Notes: generated by a model from the letters alone, not told the origin. DNA of 64,000 nt from Buchnera aphidicola (Brachycaudus cardui) (GCF_005081945.1 NZ_CP034879.1:62001-126000), one strand, 5' to 3'. Shown: positions 31,884-42,899, counted from the stretch's first letter. Program-made: numbers and translations.

Positions 31884-32261
31884 TAATGAAGTTGACCTAT
31901 AAGCCGGGTTCTGTTTTAACAGTCATTCATCTAGATTAGTAATCACTTACTAACTCAAGCAGCCTACCCAGGTTTACATAGTACGAGCAATACGAGTAAA
32001 AACAACCTATATTTGGCTTTGCTCCAGGTGGAAGTTTACCATGCCATAAATTGTTACCAACTATGCGGTGTGCTCTTACCACACCTTTTCACCCTTTCCA
32101 TATTTTAATTATATAATACAAAAAATAGGTGGTTTTTTTTCTGTTGCACTAGTCATAAGCTTACGCTTTCCAGATGTTATCTGGCACCTTGCTCTATGGA
32201 GCCCGGACTTTCCTCTTTTTAATTTTTTTAAAAACTAAAAAGCGACTGTTTAGTCAACTTC
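31884..32261 (-). ncRNA. rnpB: RNase P RNA (M1 RNA)
   Basis: Catalytic RNA of RNase P, which trims tRNA 5' ends. On the minus strand the 5' end reads GAAGTTGACTAAACAGTCGC. It is followed by the universal GAGGAAAGTCCGGGCTCC and AGGGTGCCAG-like blocks. The 3' end reads ACCCGGCTTATAGGTCAACTTC, with the 5' and 3' ends pairing in helix P1. The length, about 378 bases, equals the E. coli RNA (377). Ends are placed by comparison with E. coli and may be off by a few bases. Confidence 0.95.
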
Positions 32262-32269
32262 ACTATCTC

Positions 32270-32298
32270 ATTATATATTATTTAAATAATTTTGTCAT
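32270..32298 (-). promoter_or_regulatory. rnpB promoter
   Basis: On the minus strand ATGACA (32293-32298), a 17-base spacer and a perfect TATAAT (32270-32275) end eight bases before the rnpB 5' end. The -35 and half of the spacer lie inside the 3' end of rsmI. Confidence 0.75.
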
Positions 32299-33142
32299 GT
32301 TTATTTTTGATTGCATACTGATATAGAGTATTTTTACTGACATCATGTATTTTAGAAGTAATCATCACAGCTTTTTTTAATGAAAAACTATTTCTTAATA
32401 TAAAAAATGTATCTAATATTTTTTTTGATATAAAAGTAGTTTTTAATGGTTTAAAACCATCTATAATTACTACCATTTCGCCTTTATAACGATATTTATC
32501 TTCTTTGAGCCATTCTAGTATTGAAGTTGCTGTTGCTCCATAAATAGATTCCCATTTTTTAGTAATTTCTCTTGCTATTACTATATGTCTATTTTGATCT
32601 ATTTGTTCTATTATATCTTGTATACTTTCAAGTATTCTATATTTTGTTTCATAAAATATAATTGTTCGTGTTTCCTCTTTTAGAGAATGTAGTAAATCAC
32701 ATCGTATTTTTTTTTTAGAGGGAAGAAAACCTTCATAACAAAAACGATTTTTATTTATCCCAGAAGCACTTAATGCCGTAATAGCAGCACATGCTCCCGG
32801 AAGCGGAATTACTTGAATATTAAAAAAATGACATTTTTTAATTAATATATTACCAGGATCATTAATAATTGGAGTACCTGCATTAGAAACTAAAGCAATT
32901 ATTTTTCCTTGTTTTAGTTCTTCAATTAAATTATCACTTTTATTTTTTTCATTCTCTTTATTCATTGATACTATATAGTTTTTAATATTGAAATGTTGTA
33001 GTAAAATATTAGTATGTCTGATGTTTTCAGCTGCAATCATATTGACATTTTTTAGAACTTCTAATGCTCTATAAGTAATATCTGAAAGATTACCAATAGG
33101 TGTGGGCACAATATATAAAGCACCTTTATATAATTTATTCAT
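32282..33142 (-). CDS. rsmI: 16S rRNA 2'-O-ribose C1402 methyltransferase RsmI
   Basis: Methylates the ribose of C1402 in 16S rRNA. It has 286 residues, the E. coli length. The tetrapyrrole-methylase fold shows LYIVPTPIGNLSDITYRALE at the start, SNAGTPIINDPG near residue 85 and PLPGACAAITALSASG near residue 113. The last codons contain the rnpB promoter. Divergent from fabB. Confidence 0.95.
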   Translation of the reverse strand: MNKLYKGALYIVPTPIGNLSDITYRALEVLKNVNMIAAENIRHTNILLQHFNIKNYIVSMNKENEKNKSDNLIEELKQGKIIALVSNAGTPIINDPGNILIKKCHFFNIQVIPLPGACAAITALSASGINKNRFCYEGFLPSKKKIRCDLLHSLKEETRTIIFYETKYRILESIQDIIEQIDQNRHIVIAREITKKWESIYGATATSILEWLKEDKYRYKGEMVVIIDGFKPLKTTFISKKILDTFFILRNSFSLKKAVMITSKIHDVSKNTLYQYAIKNKHDKII

Positions 33143-33250
33143 TTTTTTCCATGAAATATTTTTTATATAAGTGATAATAAAACGTTTATTTAATTAAAAA
33201 AATTATATTTGTATTATATACATAATTTTTTATGAATATAAGGATTATAA

Positions 33251-34471
33251 GTGAGACGAGTAGTTATTACCGGTTTTGGTATTATCTCTAGTATTGGCAA
33301 TAATAAAAAAGAAGTTTTAAATTCTTTGTATAATGGAACTTCTGGCGTTATATTTTCAAAAGAAATGAAAGATTTTGGTATGCGTAGTCAAATTTGGGGG
33401 AATATTAGATTAAAAGATACCAGTTATATTACACATAAAATGAATCGGTTTATGAACAGTGCTTCTACATATGCTTTTTTAGCTATGATGGAAGCCATTC
33501 AAGACTCTAAAATAAGTAGTAAAGTATATCAAGAAAATCCTCGTGTGGGACTGATTGCTGGTTCAGGATGTAGTTTTTCAAAATATTATGTAGAACGTGA
33601 TATAAAATCTATAAAAAAGACACGTTTTTTAAATACTATTAGTCCTTATTTTGTAATAAAAACAATGCCTTCTGGAATATCAGCATGCTTATCTACAATA
33701 TTTAAAATTCATGGGATAAGTTATTCGATAAGTTCCGCTTGTACAACTTCTGCTCACTGTATTGGCAATGCATTTGAACTAATAAAATTTGGTAAACAAG
33801 ATCTTGTTTTTGCAGGTGGTGGTGATGAAATCAGCTTAGAACTAGCTAGTGAATTTGATGCAATGAGAGCACTTTCTACTCATTTTAATGATACTCCTAT
33901 ACAAGCATCACGTGTTTATGATATTAACCGTGATGGTTTTGTTATTTCTGGTGGAGCAGGAATTTTAGTGATTGAAGAGTTAAATTTTGCTTTATCTCGT
34001 TCTGCTAATATTTATGGAGAAATCATTGGATATGCTACAACATCTGATGGTTATAATATGGTTTTACCTTCAAGAAAAGGTGCTGTTCGTTGTATGAATC
34101 TAGCAAAAGAAGATAAAAATATTTCTATTGATTACATTAATGCACATGGTACATCTACAAAGAGTGGTGACTTAATAGAATTAAAAGCAATTAAAGAAGT
34201 TTTTTATAATCAAAAACAACCAATGATTTCAGCAACCAAATCAATAACAGGTCATGCATTAGGAGCATCAGGAGTACATGAAATTATTTATACATTATTA
34301 ATGTTAAAATATAATTTTATTGCTCCAACAATTAATATTCAAATATTAGAACCTTATGCTGCTAATATGAATATTGTACAGAAAACTATAAATACAAAAA
34401 TTAGTACGGCTATGTCTAATAGCTTTGGATTTGGTGGTACTAATGTATCGTTAATAATTAAAAAATATTAA
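33251..34471 (+). CDS. fabB: 3-oxoacyl-[acyl-carrier-protein] synthase I
   Basis: Elongating condensing enzyme of fatty acid synthesis. It has 406 residues, as in E. coli. The start is GTG at 33251 with AAGGA upstream; MRRVVITGFGIISSIGNN matches the family start exactly, so the rare codon is probably real. The catalytic Cys164 is in SISSACTTSAHC, and the two histidines are in NAHGTSTKSGD and KSITGHALGASG. The C-terminal SNSFGFGGTNVSL is intact. In E. coli FabB is needed for unsaturated fatty acids. A terminator follows at 34587-34625. Confidence 0.97.
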   Translation: MRRVVITGFGIISSIGNNKKEVLNSLYNGTSGVIFSKEMKDFGMRSQIWGNIRLKDTSYITHKMNRFMNSASTYAFLAMMEAIQDSKISSKVYQENPRVGLIAGSGCSFSKYYVERDIKSIKKTRFLNTISPYFVIKTMPSGISACLSTIFKIHGISYSISSACTTSAHCIGNAFELIKFGKQDLVFAGGGDEISLELASEFDAMRALSTHFNDTPIQASRVYDINRDGFVISGGAGILVIEELNFALSRSANIYGEIIGYATTSDGYNMVLPSRKGAVRCMNLAKEDKNISIDYINAHGTSTKSGDLIELKAIKEVFYNQKQPMISATKSITGHALGASGVHEIIYTLLMLKYNFIAPTINIQILEPYAANMNIVQKTINTKISTAMSNSFGFGGTNVSLIIKKY

Positions 34472-34586
34472 TATTTGTCTGTATTATTATTTTTATATTA
34501 TTCGATATATGTTAAAAATTTTATTAAATAATTGCTGTTTTTAATATGTATAAAAACGCATACATTAAAACAGTTAAAAAAAATAG

Positions 34587-34625
34587 AATCATTTTAATAT
34601 TTTACAGTATTAAAATGATTTTTTT
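34587..34625 (+). terminator. Intrinsic terminator downstream of fabB
   Basis: Thirteen-base perfect arms (34587-34599 and 34608-34620) with an eight-base loop are followed by TTTTT. It lies in the 244-base fabB-tal spacer, which also holds a weaker, bulged inverted repeat around 34534-34573 (CTGTTTT... with ...AAAACAG). Confidence 0.7.
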
Positions 34626-34715
34626 CTTATTAAAAATTTACTATATATTAGTATTAAATAAAATGTATATTTTATATATGATTTGAATTTTTTATTATAA
34701 AAAAGAGATTGAAAT

Positions 34716-35666
34716 ATGAATCAATTAAATGCATTAAAAAACTTTACAACTATTGTTGCAGATACTAGTGACATAAAATCTATTTGTAAGTATAAACCAG
34801 AAGATGCCACTACTAATCCATCTTTAATACTTCAAGCAGTAAACGCTAGTACTAATAATCATGTTATTGATCAAGGAGTACAATATGCAAAAAAGAAAGG
34901 AGGTCTCTATAAAGATCAAGTAATTAATGCTAGTGATAAAATATTAGTAGATCTAGGAATTGAAATTTTAAAACATATACCGGGTTATATTTCCAGTGAA
35001 GTTGATGCACGTTTATCTTTTAGTACAGAAAAATGTATTTTAAAAGCAAAGAAATTAATTAGTCTATATGAAGAACAAGGAATTTCTAGATCAAGAGTTT
35101 TAATTAAATTAGCTGCTACATGGGAATGTATAAAAGCTGCAGAAGAACTTAAAAAAGATAATATCCTCTGTAATTTAACTCTTTTATTTTCTTTTGCTCA
35201 AGCACGTGTTTGTGCCGAATCAGGTGTATTTTTAATTTCGCCTTTTGTTGGACGTATTTATGACTGGTATGTTTCTCAAAAATTAATATCAAAATCTTCT
35301 ATTAAAAAAGATCCTGGTGTTATATCTGTGTATAAAATATACGATTTTTATAAAAAATATAATTATAAAACTATAATTATGGGTGCAAGTTTCCGTAATA
35401 TTGAGCAAATATTACATTTATCTGGATGCGATCGATTAACTATTTCACCTATTTTATTACAAGAATTAGAATCTTGTAATAAAAAATTAGAAAGAAAACT
35501 TATCCCGCCGACTACTTTTTTAACTCCTCCTATTCCATTATCTCAAGAAGAATTTAGATGGGAACATAATCAAGATGCTATGGCTGTTCAAAAATTATCA
35601 GAAGGTATAAGAAATTTTGCAAAAGATCAATATTCTTTAGAAAAAATAATTTCTAAAAAAATATAG
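34716..35666 (+). CDS. tal: Transaldolase
   Basis: Moves a dihydroxyacetone unit between sugar phosphates in the non-oxidative pentose phosphate pathway. It has 316 residues (E. coli TalB 317). The Schiff-base lysine is Lys131 in [11 protein letters not shown]; the substrate-site segments [12 protein letters not shown] and EVDARLSF are conserved. It is 38 bases upstream of tkt, so the two probably form one transcript ending at the hairpin after tkt. Confidence 0.97.
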   Translation: MNQLNALKNFTTIVADTSDIKSICKYKPEDATTNPSLILQAVNASTNNHVIDQGVQYAKKKGGLYKDQVINASDKILVDLGIEILKHIPGYISSEVDARLSFSTEKCILKAKKLISLYEEQGISRSRVLIKLAATWECIKAAEELKKDNILCNLTLLFSFAQARVCAESGVFLISPFVGRIYDWYVSQKLISKSSIKKDPGVISVYKIYDFYKKYNYKTIIMGASFRNIEQILHLSGCDRLTISPILLQELESCNKKLERKLIPPTTFLTPPIPLSQEEFRWEHNQDAMAVQKLSEGIRNFAKDQYSLEKIISKKI

Positions 35667-35704
35667 TTTTTTGATTCTTTATATTTCAAATTCAAGGAAA
35701 ATAT

Positions 35705-37702
35705 ATGTGCTCACGAATAGAACTATCTAATGCAATTCGAATGCTAAGTATAGACGCTGTACAGAATGCAAAATCAGGACATCCTGGTATGCCGATGGGT
35801 ATGGCAGATATTGCTGAAGTATTATGGAGAGATTTTTTAAAACATAATCCAGAGAATCCTAATTGGAATGATCGTGATCGTTTTGTACTGTCTAATGGAC
35901 ATGGTTCGATGTTATTATACAGTTTATTACATCTTACCGGATATAACTTATCTATAGAAGAGTTAAAAAATTTTAGAAAGCTTAATTCTAAGACTCCTGG
36001 GCATCCTGAAATAGGTGTAACACCTGGTGTTGAAACAACTACTGGTCCTTTAGGACAAGGATTAGCTAATGCTGTTGGTATGGCTATTGCAGAAAAAACT
36101 TTAAGTGCTTATTTTAATCGCCCAAATTATGATATAGTCAATCATTATACTTGGGTTTTTATAGGTGACGGTTGTTTAATGGAAGGTATTTCACATGAAG
36201 TATGTTCTTTAGCTGGAACTTTAAATCTTGGTAAATTAATTGTTTTTTATGATAAAAATGGTATTTCAATAGATGGTAAAATTTCTAATTGGTTTACAGA
36301 TGACACAGTAAAACGTTTTGAATCTTATAATTGGCACGTACTAGATCAAGTGAATGGTCATGACTATAAATCTGTTAGAGATAGTATAAAAAAAGCAAAA
36401 TCAATACAAGATAAACCATCAATTATTATTTGTAATACAATTATTGGTTTTGGTGCGCCTAATAAATCAGGTACTGCAGAATCACATGGAGCTCCTTTAG
36501 GAGAAAAAGAGATTATTTTAACTAGAAAAAAACTAAATTGGAAATATTCTCCTTTTACAATACCTGATGCAATATATGAAAAATGGAATTTTATTAAACA
36601 AGGTTCTAAACTTGAACAGGAATGGAATAAAAAATTTTCTTTATATCAATTAAAGTATCCAGATTTATCAGTTGAATATTTAAGACGAGTAAATAAAGTC
36701 TTGCCTATCAATTGGAGTGATGTATCTAATGATTACATTTATTCCTTACAAAGAAATACGCGAAATATTGCTAGTCGTCAAGCTTCACAAAATGCATTAG
36801 AAGCATTTGGTAAAATATTACCTGAATTAATAGGTGGATCAGCAGATTTATCTCCTAGTAATTTAACTCAATGGTCTTGTTCCCGTTCTATTTTTAAAGA
36901 TCCATCTGGAAATTATATTCACTATGGAGTTCGCGAGTTTGGAATGACGGCTATTGCAAATGGTATTGCTCATCATGGAGGATTTATTCCATATACTGCT
37001 ACATTTCTAATGTTTGTAGAATATGCACGAAATGCAGTACGTATGGCTGCTTTAATGAATACTAAACATATTTTTATATATACTCATGATTCTATCGGAC
37101 TAGGAGAAGATGGGCCTACGCATCAGCCAATAGAACAATTGTCTAGTTTAAGAATGACACCTAATATAGATGTTTGGCGGCCTAGTGATCAAGTAGAAAC
37201 AGCAGTAGCTTGGAAAAATGCTATTGAAAAAAAAACAGGACCAACAGCATTAATTCTATCACGTCAAAATCTTTGTCAATTCGATAGAGATTCTCAACAA
37301 TTAGAAAATATTTCTAATGGAGCATATATATTATATGATTCTAAAAAAAGACTTGATATTATTTTTATTGCTACTGGATCAGAAGTTAATATTACTTTAC
37401 TTGCTGCTAAACAACTAGTTTCATTAGGATATTCTACACGTGTAGTTTCAATGCCGTCTACTAATGTTTTTGATAGACAAGATGTTTCTTATAAAGAATT
37501 AATACTTCCCTCTTATGTTACTAAAAGAGTTGCAGTGGAAGCGAGTATAGAAGATTTTTGGTATAAATATGTAGGTATTAACGGTTTAATTATTGGTATG
37601 AAAACATTTGGTGAATCAGCTCCAGCAGAAGATTTGTTTAAAAAATTTGGTTTTACTGTAGAGAACATAGTTAATAAATCAATAAATTTATTAAATTCTT
37701 AA
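35705..37702 (+). CDS. tkt: Transketolase
   Basis: Thiamine diphosphate enzyme that transfers two-carbon units in the pentose phosphate pathway and supplies erythrose 4-phosphate for chorismate. It has 665 residues (E. coli TktA 663). The TPP motif starts [18 protein letters not shown] near residue 155; [12 protein letters not shown] near residue 25 and the transketolase signature [19 protein letters not shown] near residue 460 are intact. The C-terminal domain is complete. Partner of tal upstream; gnd at 50428 feeds the same pathway. Confidence 0.97.
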   Translation: MCSRIELSNAIRMLSIDAVQNAKSGHPGMPMGMADIAEVLWRDFLKHNPENPNWNDRDRFVLSNGHGSMLLYSLLHLTGYNLSIEELKNFRKLNSKTPGHPEIGVTPGVETTTGPLGQGLANAVGMAIAEKTLSAYFNRPNYDIVNHYTWVFIGDGCLMEGISHEVCSLAGTLNLGKLIVFYDKNGISIDGKISNWFTDDTVKRFESYNWHVLDQVNGHDYKSVRDSIKKAKSIQDKPSIIICNTIIGFGAPNKSGTAESHGAPLGEKEIILTRKKLNWKYSPFTIPDAIYEKWNFIKQGSKLEQEWNKKFSLYQLKYPDLSVEYLRRVNKVLPINWSDVSNDYIYSLQRNTRNIASRQASQNALEAFGKILPELIGGSADLSPSNLTQWSCSRSIFKDPSGNYIHYGVREFGMTAIANGIAHHGGFIPYTATFLMFVEYARNAVRMAALMNTKHIFIYTHDSIGLGEDGPTHQPIEQLSSLRMTPNIDVWRPSDQVETAVAWKNAIEKKTGPTALILSRQNLCQFDRDSQQLENISNGAYILYDSKKRLDIIFIATGSEVNITLLAAKQLVSLGYSTRVVSMPSTNVFDRQDVSYKELILPSYVTKRVAVEASIEDFWYKYVGINGLIIGMKTFGESAPAEDLFKKFGFTVENIVNKSINLLNS

Positions 37703-37723
37703 TGTTTATTTTAATTTTTTAGT

Positions 37724-37754
37724 GGTGGGGTTTTATTATGCCCCATCTATTTTT
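37724..37754 (+). terminator. Intrinsic terminator after tkt
   Basis: GGTGGGG (37724-37730) pairs with CCCCATC (37741-37747) with one G.U pair, a 10-base loop and a following run of T. The G-C content is unusually high for this genome, and the site lies 21 bases past the tkt stop. Confidence 0.8.
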
Positions 37755-37804
37755 TTATAAAATATAAATAATAATAGAATTTTAAGAATATATTAGGAAT
37801 AGAA

Positions 37805-38932
37805 ATGATTTGTTCAATAACTAAATTAGCACAAAAACTAATTCGTATTCCATCTATTAGTCCAAGAGATTTAGGTTGTCAAGATATTATTATAACACGT
37901 TTACGTAAAATAGGATTTATAGTTGAAACAATTAATATAAACGATACAAAAAATTTTTGGGCAGTAAGAGGTACTGGTAAAACTTTAACTTTTCTAGGTC
38001 ATACAGATGTAGTACCACCAGGTGAAAATAAAAATTGGCATAGTGATCCCTTTGATCCAGTTATTCATAACGGATTTTTATTTGGTCGAGGGGCTTCTGA
38101 TATGAAAGGTGCTTTAGCTGCTATGATTATCGCAGTGGAAAATTTTATTATAAAATATCCACATCATGAAGGACGTTTATCTTTTTTAATTACTTCTGAT
38201 GAAGAGTCTAGTGCTATTGATGGAACTATTAAAGTAGTAAAATATTTAATTTCTAAAAATGATATAATTGATTATTGTTTAATAGGAGAGCCATCTAGTG
38301 ATAACATTGTTGGTGATGTCATAAAGAATGGTCGACGTGGTTCACTCACAGCTAATCTTATTATTCATGGAATACAAGGTCATATTGCTTATCCTGAATT
38401 AGCTGATAATCCTATACATAAAGGATTACCTATTATTTTAAAAATATTATCTATAAAACTAGATAATGGTAATTCATTTTTCTCACCAAGCAGTATTAAT
38501 ATTGCAAATATTCATGCAGGAGATGGAACTAATAATATTATTCCAGGATCTTTATCAGTTCAATTTAATATTCGTTTTAGTACAGAAGTATCTGATCTAG
38601 ATATTAAATCTAAAATTAAAAATATATTAGATGAAAATAATGTTAATTATTCAATAGAATGGTGTCTTTCAGGAAAACCATTTATTACTAAAAAAGGTGT
38701 ACTATTAGATACTACTATAGCATCTATTATGAATTTTAACAAAATAAAACCAGTTTTATCTACTTCTGGTGGTACTTCTGATGGTCGATTTGTTTCATTG
38801 ATGGGTTCTGAAATAGTAGAATTAGGATTGACTAATCATACCATTCATAAGGTAAATGAATGTGTTAAGATATCTGATTTACAAATTTTAAGTTTAATTT
38901 ATGAAGACATAATAAAAAAGTTGCTAACTTAA
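37805..38932 (+). CDS. dapE: Succinyl-diaminopimelate desuccinylase
   Basis: Zinc peptidase-family enzyme that releases LL-diaminopimelate for lysine and peptidoglycan. It has 375 residues, as in E. coli. Metal and catalytic motifs are complete: [11 protein letters not shown] (His in GHTD), [12 protein letters not shown], the catalytic glutamates in [12 protein letters not shown] and the histidine in [11 protein letters not shown] near the C-terminus. In E. coli dapE is not next to dapA; here the two are 373 bases apart, on opposite strands and convergent, with a bamC remnant between them. Confidence 0.97.
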   Translation: MICSITKLAQKLIRIPSISPRDLGCQDIIITRLRKIGFIVETININDTKNFWAVRGTGKTLTFLGHTDVVPPGENKNWHSDPFDPVIHNGFLFGRGASDMKGALAAMIIAVENFIIKYPHHEGRLSFLITSDEESSAIDGTIKVVKYLISKNDIIDYCLIGEPSSDNIVGDVIKNGRRGSLTANLIIHGIQGHIAYPELADNPIHKGLPIILKILSIKLDNGNSFFSPSSINIANIHAGDGTNNIIPGSLSVQFNIRFSTEVSDLDIKSKIKNILDENNVNYSIEWCLSGKPFITKKGVLLDTTIASIMNFNKIKPVLSTSGGTSDGRFVSLMGSEIVELGLTNHTIHKVNECVKISDLQILSLIYEDIIKKLLT

Positions 38933-39056
38933 TTAATTCTATAAAAAATATTTTTTGAATAAAACTATTATGTTAAAATCGTGATTGTTAAGGATGCAGA
39001 ATATCATAAGGATAATCTGCACCAACTACTATTAATATTATTTTTGAAAAAATTTT

Positions 39057-39308
39057 TTATAAAGGAGGAAATATATTATAACTTTTTTTGTTTAAATCTT
39101 CTTTTTCATAAGGGATGTTATATTCTTTATCTTGATTAGGGCTAGTTATTCCTTTCGGGATAGTTAAATTTTTTAATTGATGTTGTTTTTTTGTATCAAA
39201 TAAAATATTATCATTTTTAAAATCTTTTAACGCACAAGATGTTATTAAAAATAAGTTAATAATTTGAAATATTATTGTAAGTTTTAAATATTTTTTTATA
39301 TTATTCAT
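39057..39308 (-). CDS. bamC: BamC lipoprotein reduced to its N-terminal BamD-binding segment
   Basis: 83 residues, while E. coli BamC (NlpB) has 344. The lipoprotein signal ends in LITSC with the lipidated Cys25 at the same position as in E. coli. The following 59 residues align with the unstructured BamC segment that wraps around Bam[11 protein letters not shown] with E. coli LHAPAGMILP, EYNIP with DYAIP, and a final IFPPL with IRPP. The frame then stops; both folded BamC domains are absent. It overlaps the dapA stop by four bases, and dapA-bamC is the E. coli order, which supports the call. Confidence 0.82.
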   Translation of the reverse strand: MNNIKKYLKLTIIFQIINLFLITSCALKDFKNDNILFDTKKQHQLKNLTIPKGITSPNQDKEYNIPYEKEDLNKKSYNIFPPL

Positions 39309-40189
39309 AACCTTTGAAGATTTGCGTATTGAAAAGCTGTTTTAAGTTTTAAGCGTGTTGTTTTTAAAATCGGAGTTAATGGTAAACGCAGTGTATCATT
39401 TTTTATTAATCCAATTTCTTTAGCTAACCATTTTACTGGAATAGGATTAGGTTCTATAAATAATGCCTCATGTAGTAGTGTTAAACGTTTATTTATAGAT
39501 CTTGCATTAATAAAATCTCCTTTTAGTGCATATGAACAAATTTGCATCATTTCTCTTGCAGCAATATTAGCTGTAACTGATATTACACCTTGACCACCTA
39601 GTTGCATAAAATCTAAAGCAGTTGCATCATCTCCGCTAATTAATAAAAAATTATTTTTAACTAGCTCTTTTATTTTATTAATTCTTGATAAATCACCCGT
39701 AGCTTCTTTAATACCGATTATATTTTGAAAGTTGGATAGTTTTGCAACTGTTTCTGGAAGTAAATCACATCCAGTACGGCTAGGAACATTATATAGAATT
39801 TGTGGTAATTCAGTGTTTTCTGAAATAGCTTTAAAATGTTGATATAATCCTTCTTGAGTAGGTCTATTGTAGTATGGTGTTACGGTTAAACAGGCTGAAA
39901 TACCAGATTTTTCAAATCTTTTTGTTAAAGATATAGCTTCTGTTGTAGCATTTGCTCCTGTTCCTGCAATAATCGGAATTCGTTGATCTGCTAATTCTAA
40001 AGTCATCATAACAACATTTATATGTTCTTCTTGACTTAGTGTCGCGGATTCTCCAGTAGTACCAATAGAAACAATAGCTTTAGTTTTATTAATAACATGA
40101 TAATTTATTAGTTTTTTTAAACTAGAACGACAAATCTGACCTTTTTCATCCATAGGGGTAATAAGTGCAACAATACTTCCTGTGAACAT
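39305..40189 (-). CDS. dapA: 4-hydroxy-tetrahydrodipicolinate synthase
   Basis: First committed enzyme of the diaminopimelate/lysine branch. It has 294 residues (E. coli 292). The Schiff-base lysine is Lys161 in [10 protein letters not shown], and the catalytic Tyr133 is in LYNVPSRTG with the TTGES loop near residue 45. Translationally coupled to the bamC remnant. AGGA-type bases (GAGGA on the minus strand, TTCCTCC on the plus) precede the ATG, a good ribosome binding site. Confidence 0.97.
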   Translation of the reverse strand: MFTGSIVALITPMDEKGQICRSSLKKLINYHVINKTKAIVSIGTTGESATLSQEEHINVVMMTLELADQRIPIIAGTGANATTEAISLTKRFEKSGISACLTVTPYYNRPTQEGLYQHFKAISENTELPQILYNVPSRTGCDLLPETVAKLSNFQNIIGIKEATGDLSRINKIKELVKNNFLLISGDDATALDFMQLGGQGVISVTANIAAREMMQICSYALKGDFINARSINKRLTLLHEALFIEPNPIPVKWLAKEIGLIKNDTLRLPLTPILKTTRLKLKTAFQYANLQRL

Positions 40190-40871
40190 TAGTTTTCCTC
40201 CATAAAAAGTACTTTATGTTATATGTGACATATATTTAAAATAAAGTATATAAAAATTATGAATATAATGTATGGAAATATTATTTCATTTTAAATATAA
40301 AAGTATTAGAACATATGATATATATAATCAAGTATTAAATAACTTTAATACGATAAAAAATATGTATTGTATGTTAATATACATTTATTTTTTTAACTCA
40401 TGAAATATATTTCATATTCTTATCAAGAACAAATATAATATTTTTTTAAACTACTATGATAATTTAAGAAAAGAACTTATTATAAGATATTTTTATAAGT
40501 AATATGGTATGAATATAATTATTTCTGAAATTATCGTTATTTAACGATTTAACTGATATTTTTAAAAAGTAGTAGATAGTAAAATCTTTATATTTTGTAA
40601 AGGAAAAAATTATTGATGTAATGATTTAAGTTATCTTTAATAAAATTATTTATTGTAAGTAAAAGTTATATATAAAATATTTATTGTGCTATTTTTAGTA
40701 TATTTCTATTAAAGCTATTGTAGAAGTATTTTATAAGATATATTTTAACAATTTTTAATTAATTTAAGTTAATTGTAATCAATGAAATATTTTTTATATA
40801 ATATTTATCATTAATAAGCTACTAAATACTTATAATTTAGTAGCATTTTTTTAAAAAAAGAGTTATATAAA
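40190..40871. other. 682-base gene-free stretch between dapA and aroC
   Basis: The longest non-coding stretch in the window, very AT-rich with stops in all frames. I recognise no gene remnant. It contains a six-base-pair hairpin ATCGTT/AACGAT (40533-40548) and a strong hairpin with T-tract at 40818-40851. dapA reads away from it and aroC reads into it. It may be an eroded gene or may encode an untranslated RNA ending at the hairpin. Confidence 0.6.
40818..40851 (+). terminator. Terminator-like hairpin before the aroC 3' end
   Basis: GCTACTAAAT (40818-40827) pairs perfectly with ATTTAGTAGC (40835-40844) around a seven-base loop; seven T follow one base later on the plus strand. The orientation suits a rightward transcript, although no rightward gene lies upstream. 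Read leftwards it could still end aroC mRNA (stop at 40872), with a poorer U-tract. Confidence 0.65.
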
Positions 40872-41936
40872 CTATTTTTTACCACATTGCGCTCGAAATC
40901 TTAATAAATGATCCATTAATACAATAGCTACCATTGCTTCAGTTATTGGAACTGCACGCAATCCTACACATGGATCATGTCGACCCTTAATAGTAATTGG
41001 CACTTTTTCATTCTTATTATTTATAGTATTTCCTGTTTTTTGAATACTTGATGTTGGTTTAAATGCAGCTTTTAAAATAATATTTTCGCCATTACTAATA
41101 CCACCTAAAATACCTCCAGCATGATTACTTGAAAAACCTGCAGATGTTATTTCATCACGATGTTCACTTCCTTTTTGATTTACTACTAAAAAACCATCTC
41201 CAATTTCTATACCTTTTACGGCATTAATACTCATTAAAGCATGCGCTAAATCAGCATCTAGACGATCAAATACTGGTTCTCCAAGACCTATTGGTACATT
41301 TTCAGCAATAATTGTTATTTCTGCGCCAATAGAATCTCCTGTTTTTTTTAGGTGTTTAATTAAAGTTTCTAGTTCTAAAATTTTTTGAGGATCAGAACAG
41401 AAAAAAGGATTTTTTTCAACTTCTTTCCAAGATTTAAAAAGACATTTTACATTACCCATTGCGGATAAATAAGCGCGTATGGTAATACCATATTTATCGT
41501 TAAGATATTTTTTTGCAATTGCACCAGCGGCAACGCGCATAGTTGTTTCACGAGCAGAGGATCTTCCTCCACCACGATAATCTCTAATTCCATATTTTTT
41601 TTCATAAGTATAATCAGCATGTCCAGGTCTAAATAAATCTTTTATATCATTATAGTCTTCTGATCGTTGATCACTATTATAAATCATTAAACCAATACTT
41701 GTACCAGTTGTAACACCGTTAAAAATTCCAGAAAGTATATGAACATTATCTAATTCACGACGTGCTGTTGTATAACGAGAAGTACCTGGTCTTCTACGAT
41801 TTAAATCATCTTGTAAATCTTTATGAGATATTTTTAAACCTGGTGGTGTGCCATCAATTATACATCCTAATGCTTTTCCATGTGATTCACCAAAAGTAGT
41901 GACACAGAATATTTTACCAATTGTATTTCCAGACAT
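40872..41936 (-). CDS. aroC: Chorismate synthase
   Basis: Converts EPSP to chorismate, the branch point for aromatic amino acids, using reduced FMN. Starting at ATG 41936 ([10 protein letters not shown], matching E. coli MAGNTIG) gives 354 residues (E. coli 361); an ATG 36 bases upstream is less likely. Signatures [14 protein letters not shown] near residue 16, [20 protein letters not shown] near residue 125 and [14 protein letters not shown] near residue 315 are intact. Aromatic amino acid supply is a main service of Buchnera to its host. Confidence 0.97.
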   Translation of the reverse strand: MSGNTIGKIFCVTTFGESHGKALGCIIDGTPPGLKISHKDLQDDLNRRRPGTSRYTTARRELDNVHILSGIFNGVTTGTSIGLMIYNSDQRSEDYNDIKDLFRPGHADYTYEKKYGIRDYRGGGRSSARETTMRVAAGAIAKKYLNDKYGITIRAYLSAMGNVKCLFKSWKEVEKNPFFCSDPQKILELETLIKHLKKTGDSIGAEITIIAENVPIGLGEPVFDRLDADLAHALMSINAVKGIEIGDGFLVVNQKGSEHRDEITSAGFSSNHAGGILGGISNGENIILKAAFKPTSSIQKTGNTINNKNEKVPITIKGRHDPCVGLRAVPITEAMVAIVLMDHLLRFRAQCGKK

Positions 41937-42172
41937 ATATATTCTTCTATTTATTAAAGTGAAATAATGCAACTATACAGAATAAATACAAAAAAATGGG
42001 TTTTTATTTTTTAAAAGTTAATAGGATGATCATTTTTTATGAAATATGTAATATAAAAGTTTAATAATTTAATCATGTTTTATTTGTTGTTTTTATAAAA
42101 ACTAAATTATATAATTAAAAAAATAAAAAAATTATGTGCTAAATATTATTAATCTTTTTGGTAAAAATAATT

Positions 42173-42712
42173 ATGAGTAAAAATAGCGAATGTACTATTA
42201 ATGCTAGTATGTTATTTCGTCGATTCTTAAATGATACTCGTGAAATAGTACAAGATACTATTTTTCATACTAGAATTGATAAAAAAAATAATATGAATAT
42301 GACATCTAAGCGTATTATCTTTGAACAAGATGCTCATATTCATTACTTTTCTTATAGTAATAAAAAAGATTTATTTAAAGATAATCCAGTTTCTTATGTT
42401 CGACATAAGAATGCATATAATATCTTAAAAAATTTAAAAAAAGGAAAATATAATCCAGATATTTTTCTTGATTTACATGGATTAACACAATATCAAGCAC
42501 AAAAAGCATTAGGTGAATTGATTACAATATGTCAAAAAGAAAAATTTTGTTGTGCCCATATTATGCATGGATATGGTAAAAATATTTTAAAGCAACAAAT
42601 ACCTTTTTGGTTGTCCCAACATCCAGATATCATAGCTTTTCATCAGGCACCGAAATTTTTTGGAAACGATGCTGCAATTATAGCCATCATTGAAATTCAC
42701 TCTTCAATATAA
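42173..42712 (+). CDS. smrB: Smr-domain ribosome rescue endonuclease SmrB
   Basis: SmrB (YfcN) cleaves mRNA at collided ribosomes in E. coli. I use ATG 42173, giving 179 residues (E. coli 183); a TTG 15 bases upstream is less likely. The N-terminal hook region is present (MLFRRFLNDTREIVQDTIFH). The Smr domain covers about 95-175 with the catalytic DLHGLTQYQA and the HGYGKNILK motif, followed by FHQAPKFFGNDAA. In E. coli it also neighbours aroC, divergently. A terminator follows before hisG. Confidence 0.95.
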   Translation: MSKNSECTINASMLFRRFLNDTREIVQDTIFHTRIDKKNNMNMTSKRIIFEQDAHIHYFSYSNKKDLFKDNPVSYVRHKNAYNILKNLKKGKYNPDIFLDLHGLTQYQAQKALGELITICQKEKFCCAHIMHGYGKNILKQQIPFWLSQHPDIIAFHQAPKFFGNDAAIIAIIEIHSSI

Positions 42713-42873
42713 ATATTTTAAAAAATAGAAATACTTTTATAACTTTAATAAAATCAGTAGTTTTATTATTGTAAATTCTATTTATTATATATACATTTTA
42801 CGATAATATTATTTATATCTTGTATAATTTTAAATTATTATATGTCTTCTACTTAATAAAAAAGAATTTTTTT

Positions 42874-42899
42874 AAAAACCCGTTTTTTTGGGTTTTTTT
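42874..42899 (+). terminator. Terminator between smrB and hisG
   Basis: AAAAACCC (42874-42881) pairs with GGGTTTTT (42890-42897) and seven T end the structure at 42899. It lies 68 bases before hisG, where enteric bacteria have the his attenuator, but I see no leader peptide with a run of histidine codons (CAT/CAC) upstream. It is best read as the smrB terminator. Confidence 0.65.

Noticed and set aside
40400..40438. Twelve-codon frame starting MKYISYSY in the dapA-aroC gap
   Set aside because: No ribosome binding site, no recognisable match, and such short frames are expected by chance.
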